Shown here: in pieces, positions 17,612 through 27,000 of the stretch
Layout: every line of letters begins with the position of its first letter
How positions within the stretch are numbered: the stretch's first letter is position 1
Source: CAWFNW01 sp963817405
GTDB taxonomy: Bacteria > Actinomycetota > Coriobacteriia > Anaerosomatales > Anaerosomataceae
Direction: 5' to 3'
NCBI GenBank assembly: GCA_963817405.1
Contig: CAWFNW010000003.1
Coordinates: 434,001 to 498,000 of the forward strand
DNA length: 64,000 nt
Made by a program: the position numbers and the translations under genes
Notes under the pieces: generated by a model
Database searches by the model: none
The model's input: only the letters and a program-made list of their open reading frames with translations
What the model was told of the DNA's origin: nothing

Positions 17612-18907
17612 ATGGCATTGATTGATCGGATCGAGGATGGCAGCGCCGTGCTGGGCGTCGTAGGACTCGGCTACGTCGGACTGCCGCTGGCGGTCGAGAT
17701 GGCGAAGGCCGGGCACCGCGTCGTTGGGTTCGAAGTCTCAGCCGAGAAGACCGCCGAGGTCAACGCCGGGCGGAGCTACATCCCCGACGTGCCAACCGAG
17801 GAACTTGCCGCGCTCGTCACGGCCGGGCTTCTCGAGGCGACGACGGACTTCGCCCGCGTCGCCGAGACCGACGCTGTCGCGATCTGCGTCCCGACACCGC
17901 TCAATGAGATGAAGGAGCCCGACACCTCGTTCATGGAGAGCGCAGCCCGCGCCGTCGCTCCGCACCTCCACGCAGACGTGCTCGTCACCCTCGAATCGAC
18001 GACATACCCCGGCACCACCGAGGAGGTCATCCAGCCGATCCTTGAGGCCCACGGCCGCCGAGTCGGCCAAGACCTGTACCTTGCGTTCTCGCCGGAGCGA
18101 GTCGACCCGGGCAACCCCGTCTTCCAGACGAGGAACACGCCGAAGGTCGTCGGCGGCGTGACGCCGGCATGCACCAAGCACGCCGTGGCGCTCTACAGCC
18201 GCTACATCGACACGGTCGTACCGGTGTCGACAACGCGTGTTGCCGAGATGACCAAGCTTCTGGAGAACACCTTCCGCGGCGTGAACATAGCGCTCGTGAA
18301 CGAACTGCTCCTACTGTGTGAGCGCATGGACATCAATCTCTGGGAGGTCATCGACGCCGCGAAGACCAAGCCGTTCGGCTTCACCGCGTTCTACCCCGGA
18401 CCGGGCCTCGGCGGACACTGCATTCCCATCGACCCGTTGTACCTGTCCTGGAAGGCGCGACAGTACGACTTTCGCACCGAGTTCATCGACCTCTCCGGCA
18501 GGATCAACGAGAACATGCCGTACTACGTGATCCGCCGGCTCATGGAGGCGCTCAACACCCAGGAGAAGTCGCTCAAGGGTTCGCGGGTGCTGATGCTCGG
18601 CGTTGCCTATAAGGCGGACATCGATGACATGCGTGAGTCTCCCGCCATCAAGGTCGCCGAGCTGCTGCACGAGATGGGTGCGGAGATCGCGTACCACGAC
18701 CCCTACGTGCGGGAGTTCTCGGTCGGCGGCGTCCCGATCGAGCGGGTCGAGTTGACGTCGCAGACGGTCGCCGCCGCTGACGTGACGCTGATCATCACGG
18801 GCCACACGTCCGTCGACTATGACGTCATCCTCGATGCGGCTTCGCTCGTTCTCGACACCCGAAACGTGTTTGCGGGCCGTCATGATGAGCGGGTGATCCG
18901 CCTGTGA
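17612..18907 (+). CDS. wbpA: UDP-GlcNAc 6-dehydrogenase (WbpA-like)
   Basis: NAD-dependent two-step oxidation of the C6 of a UDP-N-acetylhexosamine to the uronic acid. The 431 residues contain the Rossmann loop GLGYVGLP (18-25) and the catalytic Cys270 in PGPGLGGHCIPIDPLYLSW, the form seen in WbpA/WecC enzymes rather than in UDP-glucose dehydrogenases. The three genes that follow match WbpB, WbpD and WbpE by family, so UDP-GlcNAc is the most likely substrate; UDP-ManNAc dehydrogenase (WecC) is the alternative. Its last 4 nt overlap the next gene. Confidence 0.85.
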   Translation: MALIDRIEDGSAVLGVVGLGYVGLPLAVEMAKAGHRVVGFEVSAEKTAEVNAGRSYIPDVPTEELAALVTAGLLEATTDFARVAETDAVAICVPTPLNEMKEPDTSFMESAARAVAPHLHADVLVTLESTTYPGTTEEVIQPILEAHGRRVGQDLYLAFSPERVDPGNPVFQTRNTPKVVGGVTPACTKHAVALYSRYIDTVVPVSTTRVAEMTKLLENTFRGVNIALVNELLLLCERMDINLWEVIDAAKTKPFGFTAFYPGPGLGGHCIPIDPLYLSWKARQYDFRTEFIDLSGRINENMPYYVIRRLMEALNTQEKSLKGSRVLMLGVAYKADIDDMRESPAIKVAELLHEMGAEIAYHDPYVREFSVGGVPIERVELTSQTVAAADVTLIITGHTSVDYDVILDAASLVLDTRNVFAGRHDERVIRL

Positions 18908-19926
18908 GCGCGCCGGTCAGGGTCGGCGTCGTCGGATTCGGGTACTGGGGCCCCAACCTCGTCCGCAACGTGGACCGGCTTGGCGACGCGGAACTGGTTG
19001 CCGCGTGCGATCTGGACGAGAAGAACCTCGCGAAGCTTGCCGACCTCTACCCGCACGTGCGAACCACCACGTCGCTCGCAACGCTCTTGGGCGATTTCGA
19101 CCTCGACGCCGTCGTCGTGGCGACGTCAGCGCCCAGCCACTTCTCGATCGCGAGCCAGGTCATCGCGGCGGGCAAGCACTGCTTCGTCGAGAAGCCACTG
19201 ACGCTGACGTCTGCCGATGCGGAAGCCCTCGTGCGGGCGGCCGACGAGCGCGGTGTCGTGCTGATGGTCGGCCACCTGATGGAGTACCATTCCGCGATCA
19301 ACTGGATCAAGGACTACCTCACCTCGGGCGAGCTCGGTGACGTGCTGTACCTCTACATGCAGCGCCTCAACCTCGGTAAGGTGCGCACTGAGGAGAACGC
19401 GTTCTGGTCGCTTGCTCCGCACGACGTCTCGATCGTCCTGTACCTGCTGGGCGAGACGCCTGACTACGTCTCGGCGAACGGCGCCGCGTATGTCACGCCC
19501 GGCGTGCACGACACCGTGTTCGCGAACCTCCACTTCCCGAGCGGGAAGATGGCGAACATCCACGTGTCGTGGCTCGACCCTCACAAGGTCCGCACGCTCA
19601 CGATCGTCGGGAGCCGGAAGATGCTGGTCTTCGACGACATGCAGGCGACCGAGAAGATCTGGATCTACGACCGCGGCGTCGAGCCCAAGGAAGCCCTGCC
19701 TTACGGCGCGGACCTGCAGCTGCGATTCGGCGACATCCACGTGCCGTTCATCAAGATGGTCGAGCCGCTCTCGATGGAGGTCCAGCACTTCCTCGACAGT
19801 TGCCGCGACGGTTCCGTGCCACGGAGCGACGGCCGCGATGGCCTCCGCGTCGTCCGCGTCCTCGAAGCCGTCGACGAGTCGATGGCGGCCGGCGGGGCGC
19901 CGGTTTCGACCTCCGTGGAGGTGTGA
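18904..19926 (+). CDS. wbpB: Gfo/Idh/MocA-family oxidoreductase (WbpB-like 3-dehydrogenase)
   Basis: A 340-residue NAD-dependent sugar dehydrogenase with Rossmann motif GVVGFGYWGPN near residue 8 and the family EKP at 96-98 (CFVEKPLT). In the WbpA-B-E-D pathway WbpB oxidises C3 of UDP-GlcNAcA before transamination. The GTG start overlaps the wbpA stop by 4 nt and the stop is directly followed by the next gene, whose ribosome binding site lies within this gene. Substrate is inferred from the neighbours; the family alone is broad. Confidence 0.8.
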   Translation: MSAPVRVGVVGFGYWGPNLVRNVDRLGDAELVAACDLDEKNLAKLADLYPHVRTTTSLATLLGDFDLDAVVVATSAPSHFSIASQVIAAGKHCFVEKPLTLTSADAEALVRAADERGVVLMVGHLMEYHSAINWIKDYLTSGELGDVLYLYMQRLNLGKVRTEENAFWSLAPHDVSIVLYLLGETPDYVSANGAAYVTPGVHDTVFANLHFPSGKMANIHVSWLDPHKVRTLTIVGSRKMLVFDDMQATEKIWIYDRGVEPKEALPYGADLQLRFGDIHVPFIKMVEPLSMEVQHFLDSCRDGSVPRSDGRDGLRVVRVLEAVDESMAAGGAPVSTSVEV

Positions 19927-19927
19927 T

Positions 19928-20725
19928 ATGTCCGGGATCCTTGTGCACCCCTCAGCCAGACTCGGAGAACGGTTCGACCCGTCTCCACACGCGGTCATCG
20001 ATGCAGATGTGGTAATCGGTGACGACGTGCGGGTCGGTTCATTCGTGCATGTCTGCGCGGGCGCCGTGATCGGTTCCGGCACGGTCATCGGCGACCACGT
20101 GACGATTGCCGCCGGAGCCCAGGTGGGCGAGGGGTGCGCCATCTCGGACTTCGCTCTCATCGGGAAGCGCCCGAAGCTCTCGCCGACATCGACCGCCAAG
20201 GGCGGCGAGCTGGCGGGGTTGGTCCTTGGCGATGGCTGCTCGGTAGGAAGCCACACGGTGCTCATGGCCGGAAGTGTCTTCGGTGCCGGGTGCATCGTCG
20301 GTGACAATGCCGGCGTCCGCGAGCGGTGCACCATCGGCGAGCGTGTTGTCGTGGGTCGTGGTGTCACCGTCGAGAACGACACGACCATCGGTTCCCGGAC
20401 GAAGATCCAGAGCGGCGCGTACATCACCGCGTACGTCACCCTCGAGGATGACGTCTTCATCGCGCCGATGGTAGTGACCACCAACGACAACTACATGGGC
20501 CGCACGGAGGCGCGCTTCGAGCACCTTCGAGGCTGCACGGTTCGCAGGGGAGCCCGCGTCGGGGGAGGCTCGCACATCCTTCCGGGGATCGAGATCGGCG
20601 AGGAGGCGTTCGTCGCGACTGGATCGGTCGTGACGCGCGACGTCCCGGCGAAGGCGCTCGTGATGGGGGTGCCTGCGCGCGTGGTGCGCGCCGTACCCTC
20701 TGAGGAGCTTCTGGAGAACCAGTAA
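19928..20725 (+). CDS. wbpD: Hexapeptide-repeat acetyltransferase (WbpD-like)
   Basis: A 265-residue left-handed beta-helix protein: repeated [LIV]-G-x4 units such as VIGDDVRVG, VIGSGTVIG and CIVGDNAGV run through most of it. In the deduced pathway it acetylates the 3-amino group of UDP-GlcNAc3NA with acetyl-CoA. It is longer than WbpD (about 190 residues) because of more turns, so acceptor specificity is inferred from context. ATG 19928 has GGAGGTG upstream inside wbpB. A 89-nt gap follows. Confidence 0.75.
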   Translation: MSGILVHPSARLGERFDPSPHAVIDADVVIGDDVRVGSFVHVCAGAVIGSGTVIGDHVTIAAGAQVGEGCAISDFALIGKRPKLSPTSTAKGGELAGLVLGDGCSVGSHTVLMAGSVFGAGCIVGDNAGVRERCTIGERVVVGRGVTVENDTTIGSRTKIQSGAYITAYVTLEDDVFIAPMVVTTNDNYMGRTEARFEHLRGCTVRRGARVGGGSHILPGIEIGEEAFVATGSVVTRDVPAKALVMGVPARVVRAVPSEELLENQ

Positions 20726-20814
20726 CGATGGTGTGACGGGCGCGTTCCGTGAGCGCGCGCCATGCGAGAATGCACGGACGCCGGAACCGCTGCCGATGCG
20801 AGGAGAGGAACGAC

Positions 20815-21930
20815 ATGGGTGTGCCCCTGCTCGATCTGAAGGCGCAGTATCGTGAGCTTAAGGTCGAGCTCGATGCGGCGATCCAAGACGTGATGGAGAA
20901 CGCCGCCTTCATCGGCGGTCCAAGAGTGAAGGCGCTCGAGGAGGCCGTTGCAGAGTACTGCAGTACCTCATACGCCGTCGCCTGCGCGAACGGTACCGAC
21001 GCTCTCTTCCTCATCATGGCCGCACTCGGCATCGGCAAGGGTGACGAGGTCATCACCACGCCGTTCACCTTCTGGGCGACCGTCGAGTGCATCGTGCACG
21101 TCGGCGCAACGCCGGTGTTCGTCGACATCGAGCCGGGCACGTACAACATGGATGTGGCGCAGGTCGAGGCTGCAATCACACCGCGGACGAAGGCCATCCT
21201 GCCGGTGCACATCTTCGGCCAGGTCGTTGATATGGACCCGCTCATGGAGATCGCCGAGCGCCACGGCCTGAAGGTCATTGAAGACGCGTGCCAGGCGATT
21301 GGCGCCACCTACAAGGGCAAGCGAGCCGGTTCGCTCGCGCACGCTGCAGCGTTCTCCTTCTTCCCGAGCAAGAACCTCGGCTGCGCAGGGGACGGCGGTA
21401 TCGTCACGACCGATGATCCCGACCTCGCCGCTCGCGCACGCAAGCTGGCCTCGCACGGCACCAGCAAGAAGTACTTCCACGACGCCTTCGGTACCAACAG
21501 TCGCCTCGACGCGCTGCAGGCGGCGATTCTCCTCGTGAAGCTGCCGCACCTCGACCGCTGGAACGCGCAGCGCCGGGCTGCCGCGGCTGTCTACGACGAC
21601 GCGTTCGCCGGCGTGCCAGGTATCGAGCTCCCCGAGTCGCGGGCACATGGCGACCCCGTCTACCACCTCTACATCGTGAAGACCGAGACCGCGGACGCGG
21701 CATCGCGCGTGATGGCGGCGCTCGGCGCGGCGGGTATCGGCACTGCGCTCTACTATCCGCTCGCCCTACACGAGCAGGAGGCCTTCGCGGGGATCGAGAG
21801 CTGGGTGCGTCCTTCACTGCCGGTCGCCGAGTCCTGCGATGCGCGCACGTTCGCGCTGCCATGCTTCCCGGGTATCACTCGCGAGCAGCAGGACGAGGTC
21901 GTGCGTGTCGTTCAAGGGGCGCTCGAGTAG
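20815..21930 (+). CDS. wbpE: DegT/DnrJ/EryC1 aminotransferase (WbpE-like)
   Basis: PLP enzyme that transaminates a keto-sugar nucleotide with glutamate. 371 residues; the PLP lysine is Lys186 in SFFPSKNLGCAGDGG, and EDACQAIGATYKGK carries the Asp that contacts the PLP ring. With WbpA, B and D it should yield UDP-2,3-diacetamido-2,3-dideoxy-glucuronic acid. ATG 20815 is preceded by AGGAGAGG and gives the family start MGVPLLDLKAQY. Confidence 0.85.
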   Translation: MGVPLLDLKAQYRELKVELDAAIQDVMENAAFIGGPRVKALEEAVAEYCSTSYAVACANGTDALFLIMAALGIGKGDEVITTPFTFWATVECIVHVGATPVFVDIEPGTYNMDVAQVEAAITPRTKAILPVHIFGQVVDMDPLMEIAERHGLKVIEDACQAIGATYKGKRAGSLAHAAAFSFFPSKNLGCAGDGGIVTTDDPDLAARARKLASHGTSKKYFHDAFGTNSRLDALQAAILLVKLPHLDRWNAQRRAAAAVYDDAFAGVPGIELPESRAHGDPVYHLYIVKTETADAASRVMAALGAAGIGTALYYPLALHEQEAFAGIESWVRPSLPVAESCDARTFALPCFPGITREQQDEVVRVVQGALE

Positions 21931-22011
21931 TATCGACCGACGGTTGTCCGTGTTGTTCGCGCACGAGAGCATCGGCTCAGACAAACCGACAAGAGCTTGG
22001 AGTCCGACAGC

Positions 22012-23409
22012 ATGGGCATGGTGAATGATCCGACGGACCGTCGACCGCGGCGGTCCGATCGCCACGCGAAGACGCCCAACGCACAGCGGGGCGGCTCGCG
22101 AAGCGTCGTGGAGTCTGCTCCGCGCATGCGCATTCACGAAACACGGCGCCGTCGCGCCATCAAGGCGTGGGCGATCGGCATCGCGGCCGCCTTGGGTGTG
22201 ATCGTGCTCGCCGGCGTGGTCTACGGGTTCTTCTGGTACCGCTCCGTCGACTCCAACATGCGCAAGGCGACGCTCGACGACGCCAAGCTGAATGCGGCGC
22301 TCGATGAGCGTTCAGACGAACCCAAGGAGCCGTTCACGATCCTCCTGACCGGCAACGACGCCCGCAAGGGCGAAGAGGTCGCTCGGGCCGACACGATCAT
22401 CCTCGCGAAGGTCGATCCGAAGGCCAAGAAGATCTGGATGCTTTCTATCCCTCGCGACACGCGGGTGGAGATCCCCGGTCACGGCGTGAGGAAGATCAAC
22501 GCCGCCCGAGAACTTGGCGGAGCGGACGACGGCGACGCGCTCCTGATCGAGACCGTCAAGGAGTTCACCGGGATCCCGATCAACTACTACATGGACGTGA
22601 GCTTCCTCGGATTCGTGAAGGCCGTCGACACGCTCGGCGGGCTCTGGATCGATGTCGACGTCGAGATCGACGACTGGAAGGCCGCGAGCCACAGCAAGGA
22701 CCACCGGGCGAGTCACATCGAACCCGGCTACCAGCTGCTCGACGGCGAACATGCGCTCACCTTTGTCCGCAGCCGCGACTTCCCGGATGCGGACTTCACG
22801 CGCATGAAACACCAGCAGGAGTTCTTCAAGGCGCTTGTGAAGCAGATGACCAAGCCCGGCAACCTTCTGAAGCTCCCCTCCGTCGTGAACGGCATCTCCA
22901 ACAACGTCGTGTCCACGCTCCCCATGAGCGACATTGTCGGCATCGCGCGTTCGTTCCAGGGGATGAGCCCCGACGGGATGCAGACCGCGACCATCACTGG
23001 TGAGTGGCGTTCGCCCTACGTCTGGCCCGACGAGGAGCGCAAGGCGATGCTCATCGACGCCTTCATCTCCGGTGGCAACTTCGACGGGTCTGCCAAGCCG
23101 GACACGGGCATCGACCCGTCGGGCGTGACGGTGACCGTGCGCAACGGTGCGGGTCTCGAGGGCGTTGCCAGCTCGGCTGCAGCCGTGCTGACCGGCGCCG
23201 GGTTCAACGTGACGAACGTCGGTAATGCCAACCAGTTCGTCTACGACCGGACACTCATCGTGTACGACGAGGAGCGCGCGCTCGCGGACGTGGTGCTCAA
23301 GGCGCTGCCCACAGGCGAGGTCGTTGCAAGCAGGGGCATGTACGAGTTCTCCACCGACGTGCTGGTGGTGGTCGGCAAGGACTGGTCGTCGGTCTCGACG
23401 ACGCCCTGA
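22012..23409 (+). CDS. LytR-CpsA-Psr (LCP) family glycopolymer ligase
   Basis: Membrane-anchored phosphotransferase that attaches lipid-linked glycopolymers to peptidoglycan. 465 residues: Arg-rich cytoplasmic N-terminus, one membrane helix at about 52-75, then the LCP domain. Polyprenyl-phosphate/metal residues are visible in RADTII (125-130), SIPRDTRVEI (145-154) and RSRDF further on; a C-terminal LytR_C domain spans about 365-460. ATG 22012 is chosen over TTG 21997 because GGAG (21999-22002) is well placed for it. It ends in a 4-nt overlap with a glycosyltransferase, consistent with a role in exporting the polymer made here. Confidence 0.9.
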   Translation: MGMVNDPTDRRPRRSDRHAKTPNAQRGGSRSVVESAPRMRIHETRRRRAIKAWAIGIAAALGVIVLAGVVYGFFWYRSVDSNMRKATLDDAKLNAALDERSDEPKEPFTILLTGNDARKGEEVARADTIILAKVDPKAKKIWMLSIPRDTRVEIPGHGVRKINAARELGGADDGDALLIETVKEFTGIPINYYMDVSFLGFVKAVDTLGGLWIDVDVEIDDWKAASHSKDHRASHIEPGYQLLDGEHALTFVRSRDFPDADFTRMKHQQEFFKALVKQMTKPGNLLKLPSVVNGISNNVVSTLPMSDIVGIARSFQGMSPDGMQTATITGEWRSPYVWPDEERKAMLIDAFISGGNFDGSAKPDTGIDPSGVTVTVRNGAGLEGVASSAAAVLTGAGFNVTNVGNANQFVYDRTLIVYDEERALADVVLKALPTGEVVASRGMYEFSTDVLVVVGKDWSSVSTTP

Positions 23410-24626
23410 TGAGGTCGCCTGCCTCATCCGAGCGGCTCGCGGGTGTCATCTTCGCGAAGCAGTTCCCCAATCCCGCCGAGCCGCTCCGCGGCGTGTTCGT
23501 TGCCGAGCAGGTTCGCGCGACCAGGACTGACGTGGACTGGCGGATCATCGCGCCGGTGCCCTGGGTCCCGAGCTGGCTCGCGCGAGTGCTTGGCAAGCCG
23601 TACGTTCACGGTGGCGGCCGATTCGAGGGCATCCCGGTTGCCCGTCCGCGCTATCCTGTCATGCCCAGGCGGCTGCTCTACGCAACCGTCGCCCCGGCCA
23701 TGGCATGGTCGTCGCGGGCTCCGTTTGCGAAGGCGGTGGCGGAGGGAGCCCGCTTCGTTCATGCACACGCCCTCTACCCGAGCGCAGCAGCTGCGCGCAG
23801 GCTCGCGGCCACGGCCGGCATCCCGCTCATCGTGACCGTGCACGGTTCGGACCTCTACACCAACCTTGAGCGACCGTCGTGGGCCGCCGAGGTGCGTGCT
23901 GCGCTCGCGGCAGCGGGGGCGATCGTCTGCGTGAGCCAGTCGCTCGCACGCGATGTCGTCGCGCTCGCCGACGCGGATCCCCTGCGGGTGACCGTCATCC
24001 CGGACACGTACGATGCCACGCACTTCATGTACGGCGAGCGGGGTCCCGCAGCGGGCCGTTCGGTGCGGTTTGTGAGCGTAGGTCGCTTGGTGCCGGTCAA
24101 GGGTCACGATGTGCTGCTCCGTGCGTTCGGCTCGGCAGTCCGTGCGGGGCTCGAGGCGGACCTCGAGATCGTCGGCGACGGGCCCGAGCATGCTCGGCTC
24201 GAGGCGATCGTGGTCGAGCAGGGGCTGGTCGAGCGCGTGCGGTTATCGGGTGCCCTCGCTGACGACGCCCTCGTTCGAGCGCTCGAGCGTGCGGACGCGT
24301 TCGTGCTGCCCTCGCGGCGTGAGGGCTTCGGCGTCGCGCTCGTGGAGGCGCTTGCTACAGGATTGCCCGCGCTCGCAACGCGCTCGGGCGGCCCGGACGG
24401 GATCATGGGGCCCGGTGACGGGCTGCTCGTGCCGCCGGACGACGACGCTGCGCTGGCGGACGGACTGCTGGCACTCGGGCGGGGCGTCGATGCGTACGAC
24501 CGTCCCGCGATCGCGGTCCGCGCCGCTGAGCGTTTCTCGCCCACATCCGTCGGCGAGCGTCTCGTTTCCGTCTATCGGGCGGTCCTCGCAGGCGAACCGG
24601 TTCCCGGGGCGGTGGGTCGTGGCTGA
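23409..24626 (+). CDS. GT4 glycosyltransferase
   Basis: Retaining, GT-B fold glycosyltransferase of family 4, 405 residues. N-terminal acceptor domain contains VHAHALYPSAAAARR and VTVHGSDLYTN; the C-terminal donor domain has VSVGRLVPVKG and the E-x7-E motif in REGFGVALVEALATGLP (about 304-320). The start overlaps the LCP stop. Donor and acceptor sugars cannot be read from sequence. Probably cytosolic, membrane-associated, extending the lipid-linked repeat unit. Confidence 0.85.
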   Translation: MRSPASSERLAGVIFAKQFPNPAEPLRGVFVAEQVRATRTDVDWRIIAPVPWVPSWLARVLGKPYVHGGGRFEGIPVARPRYPVMPRRLLYATVAPAMAWSSRAPFAKAVAEGARFVHAHALYPSAAAARRLAATAGIPLIVTVHGSDLYTNLERPSWAAEVRAALAAAGAIVCVSQSLARDVVALADADPLRVTVIPDTYDATHFMYGERGPAAGRSVRFVSVGRLVPVKGHDVLLRAFGSAVRAGLEADLEIVGDGPEHARLEAIVVEQGLVERVRLSGALADDALVRALERADAFVLPSRREGFGVALVEALATGLPALATRSGGPDGIMGPGDGLLVPPDDDAALADGLLALGRGVDAYDRPAIAVRAAERFSPTSVGERLVSVYRAVLAGEPVPGAVGRG

Positions 24627-25761
24627 GCGTGTCGTCATGGTCGTCACGAACGACGCTGTGTCCGACCCGCGAGTCGAGAAGGAGGGGACCGCGCTCGTTG
24701 CGGCCGGCTTCGAGGTAGTCGTGCTCGCGTGGGACCGCACCGGAGAAGCACCCGCGATCGAGGAGCGACTGGGTCTGCGTATCGAGCGGCTCGGTCCCCG
24801 CGCCTCCTACGGCGGCGGTCTTCGCAGCCTCCTGCGTTTTCGCGGCTTCTGGGCGCGCGCCAGTGCGCGCGCGAGTGAACTTGCACCCACCATCGTCCAC
24901 TGTCACGACCTCGACACCGCGGTGGTGGGCCTGCGCGTTGTCCGTGGCCGGCCCGGAACAAGGCTCGTCGTGGACCATCACGAGCTCTACCGCGAGACGC
25001 GGATGGTACCGCAGCGCGGGGTCATCGGCACCCTCGCGAAGGCGCTCGTGGACGCGCTCGACCGGCGCGCGGCTCGGGCAGCTGCGCTCGTCGTCGTGTC
25101 GGTGCCATCGTTTGAGGCCCGCTACGAAGGGTGGGCCCCAGGGCGAGTGGTCGTGGTCGAGAACGCGCCAGACTCGGATCTGTTCCGCCCGCGCACCACG
25201 CCCCGGCCCGACCGCCCGTTCACGGTGGGCTACATCGGACAGAAGCGATATGCAGCGAGCCTCACGATGCTCATGGAGATCGTGCAGCGGCATGATGACC
25301 TGGCGGCGCTACTCGCCGGCGGTGGCACGGCCGCTGAGGAAGTCGATCGAATCGCAGCGTCGATGTCGAGAGTCGAGGTGGCCGGCCGCTTCGTGTACGC
25401 GGACCTGCCGACCTACTACGAGCGCTGCGACGCGGTGTTCGGTGTGTACGACGCCGATGTCGGCAACATCCGCGCCGCGTTCCCGGTGAAGGTCATGGAA
25501 GGCATGGCGTGCGGGCTCCCCGTGATCGTCAATGCTGGCACCTGGATTGGTGACTACGTGACGCGGCACGGGATCGGCATCGCCGTGGACGGAAGCGAAG
25601 GCTCGGCGGTCGAGGCCGCGGTGGTAAGGCTCAAGGACCACCGGGACATCGCTGCTGCCATGGGTGCGGCGGGCCGCGCCCTCGTCGAGTCGGGGCTTTC
25701 GTGGCGCGCCGTCTCCGAGCGGCTCGTCGCTGCGTACCGGAAGCTTTCGAGCGCGCGCTAG
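24619..25761 (+). CDS. GT4-like glycosyltransferase
   Basis: GT-B glycosyltransferase, 380 residues from GTG 24619 (8-nt overlap with the previous gene; ATG 24637 is the alternative). The N-terminus SDPRVEKEGTALVAAGFEV and the HCHDLDTAVVGL block resemble the group that also holds the gene at 31371. The C-terminal donor domain ends with PVKVMEGMACGLPVIV, where a Glu-containing motif is kept. Its TAG stop overlaps the stop of the convergent gene within one CTAG. Confidence 0.8.
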   Translation: MAERVVMVVTNDAVSDPRVEKEGTALVAAGFEVVVLAWDRTGEAPAIEERLGLRIERLGPRASYGGGLRSLLRFRGFWARASARASELAPTIVHCHDLDTAVVGLRVVRGRPGTRLVVDHHELYRETRMVPQRGVIGTLAKALVDALDRRAARAAALVVVSVPSFEARYEGWAPGRVVVVENAPDSDLFRPRTTPRPDRPFTVGYIGQKRYAASLTMLMEIVQRHDDLAALLAGGGTAAEEVDRIAASMSRVEVAGRFVYADLPTYYERCDAVFGVYDADVGNIRAAFPVKVMEGMACGLPVIVNAGTWIGDYVTRHGIGIAVDGSEGSAVEAAVVRLKDHRDIAAAMGAAGRALVESGLSWRAVSERLVAAYRKLSSAR

Positions 25762-26993
25762 GGGTGCGCGGCGTTCGCCGCGACCGATTCGAGTACCGTT
25801 ATGAGCCGCTCGGCGAGGATGTCGCGAGCGAACTCCTGCTCCGCGAGAGCCCGGGCGTTGTGTGACATCCGCGAAAGCAGGATCGGGTCGTCCGCAAGCC
25901 GGATCACCGCTTCGGCAAGGGCGCGCCCGTCGTTGACCGGGATGTAGATGCCAACCTCGTTCTCCTCGACCAGCTGGCGCGTCCAACCCGGCTGGTTGAC
26001 GATGACCGCCCGTGACGACGCCAGCGCATCGAAGAACTTGTTGGGCGAGTTCGTCGCGAGAATCGGCACATCGGCGAAGAGCGTCATGAGCACGTCTGCC
26101 GATCGGGTGAGTGTCGGGACCTCTCGTTTCGGCAGAAGTCCGATGAGCCGCACGTTGTCGAGCCCCTGGGCCGCAACAGCGCCCTCCAAGGCCGGGCGTG
26201 ACTTGCCGTCGCCGGCGATCACGAAGACGATGTCGTCTCGGCCGCGCTCCTTGAGCAGTCGTGCCGCCTCGGGCACGTGTGCTTCGACTGCGTTCGACGG
26301 CCCGATGGCGCCCGCGTAGCCAACGACGAATCGTCCTTCGAGCTCATGGTCGCTCAGGAACGAAGGATCCTTCTCGCCCGGCTGGAAGAGGTCGAGGTCC
26401 GCCGAGTTAGGGATCATGTGGACGCGAGGGGGGTCGACTCCCTCGGCGATCACGCCCTCTGCCATCCCGGGTGACAGCGCGACCACGGCCGCGGCCCGGT
26501 GGTACAGGAAGCGCTCGAGCCCTTTGGCGATCCGGGCGATGAGCCCGCCACGACGAAGCGCACCCATCTGGATTGCCGCCTCGGGCCACAGGTCCCGGAC
26601 TTCGAACACGAACGGCGTACGGGTGAGGGCCGACGCAATCCATCCGGGGATACCGACCGTGAGTGGCGTCGAGGTGGCGAAGACGACGTCGTGGCGCCCC
26701 GCGGTGGTCGCCAGCCAGGTTGCGCCGACGGTGAACATCACGAAGGACCACATGCGGCGCGCGTACGACATGAAGTTGGAGTACCGTACCCGGACCGAAC
26801 GCACACGGATTCCGTCGATGTCGCCGTCGACAAACACGCGTCGGTCGTACTCCTCGGGCAGTCGAGAGCTGCTGGTCACCATGGTGACCTGGTGTCCGCG
26901 CTCGATCATCCGCCGGGAGAACTCGTAGCTACGAATGAGCCCCAGTGACGACTCGCGTGTGGCGAAGAACTGATGGAGGTAGAGGACTCTCAC
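25758..26993 (-). CDS. WbuB-like GT4 glycosyltransferase
   Basis: 411-residue GT-B enzyme on the minus strand. N-terminal MRVLYLHQFFATRES, the membrane-associated middle and FEVRDLWPEAAIQMGAL (about 135-150) are typical of the WbuB group (some of which transfer FucNAc in O-antigen units), with a regular donor domain. It lies 7 nt downstream of the UDP-glucose dehydrogenase, so the two are an operon on the reverse strand. Exact donor unknown. It converges on the preceding + strand gene with overlapping stop codons. Confidence 0.8.
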   Translation of the reverse strand: MRVLYLHQFFATRESSLGLIRSYEFSRRMIERGHQVTMVTSSSRLPEEYDRRVFVDGDIDGIRVRSVRVRYSNFMSYARRMWSFVMFTVGATWLATTAGRHDVVFATSTPLTVGIPGWIASALTRTPFVFEVRDLWPEAAIQMGALRRGGLIARIAKGLERFLYHRAAAVVALSPGMAEGVIAEGVDPPRVHMIPNSADLDLFQPGEKDPSFLSDHELEGRFVVGYAGAIGPSNAVEAHVPEAARLLKERGRDDIVFVIAGDGKSRPALEGAVAAQGLDNVRLIGLLPKREVPTLTRSADVLMTLFADVPILATNSPNKFFDALASSRAVIVNQPGWTRQLVEENEVGIYIPVNDGRALAEAVIRLADDPILLSRMSHNARALAEQEFARDILAERLITVLESVAANAAHP

Positions 26994-27000
26994 GGTTCAT

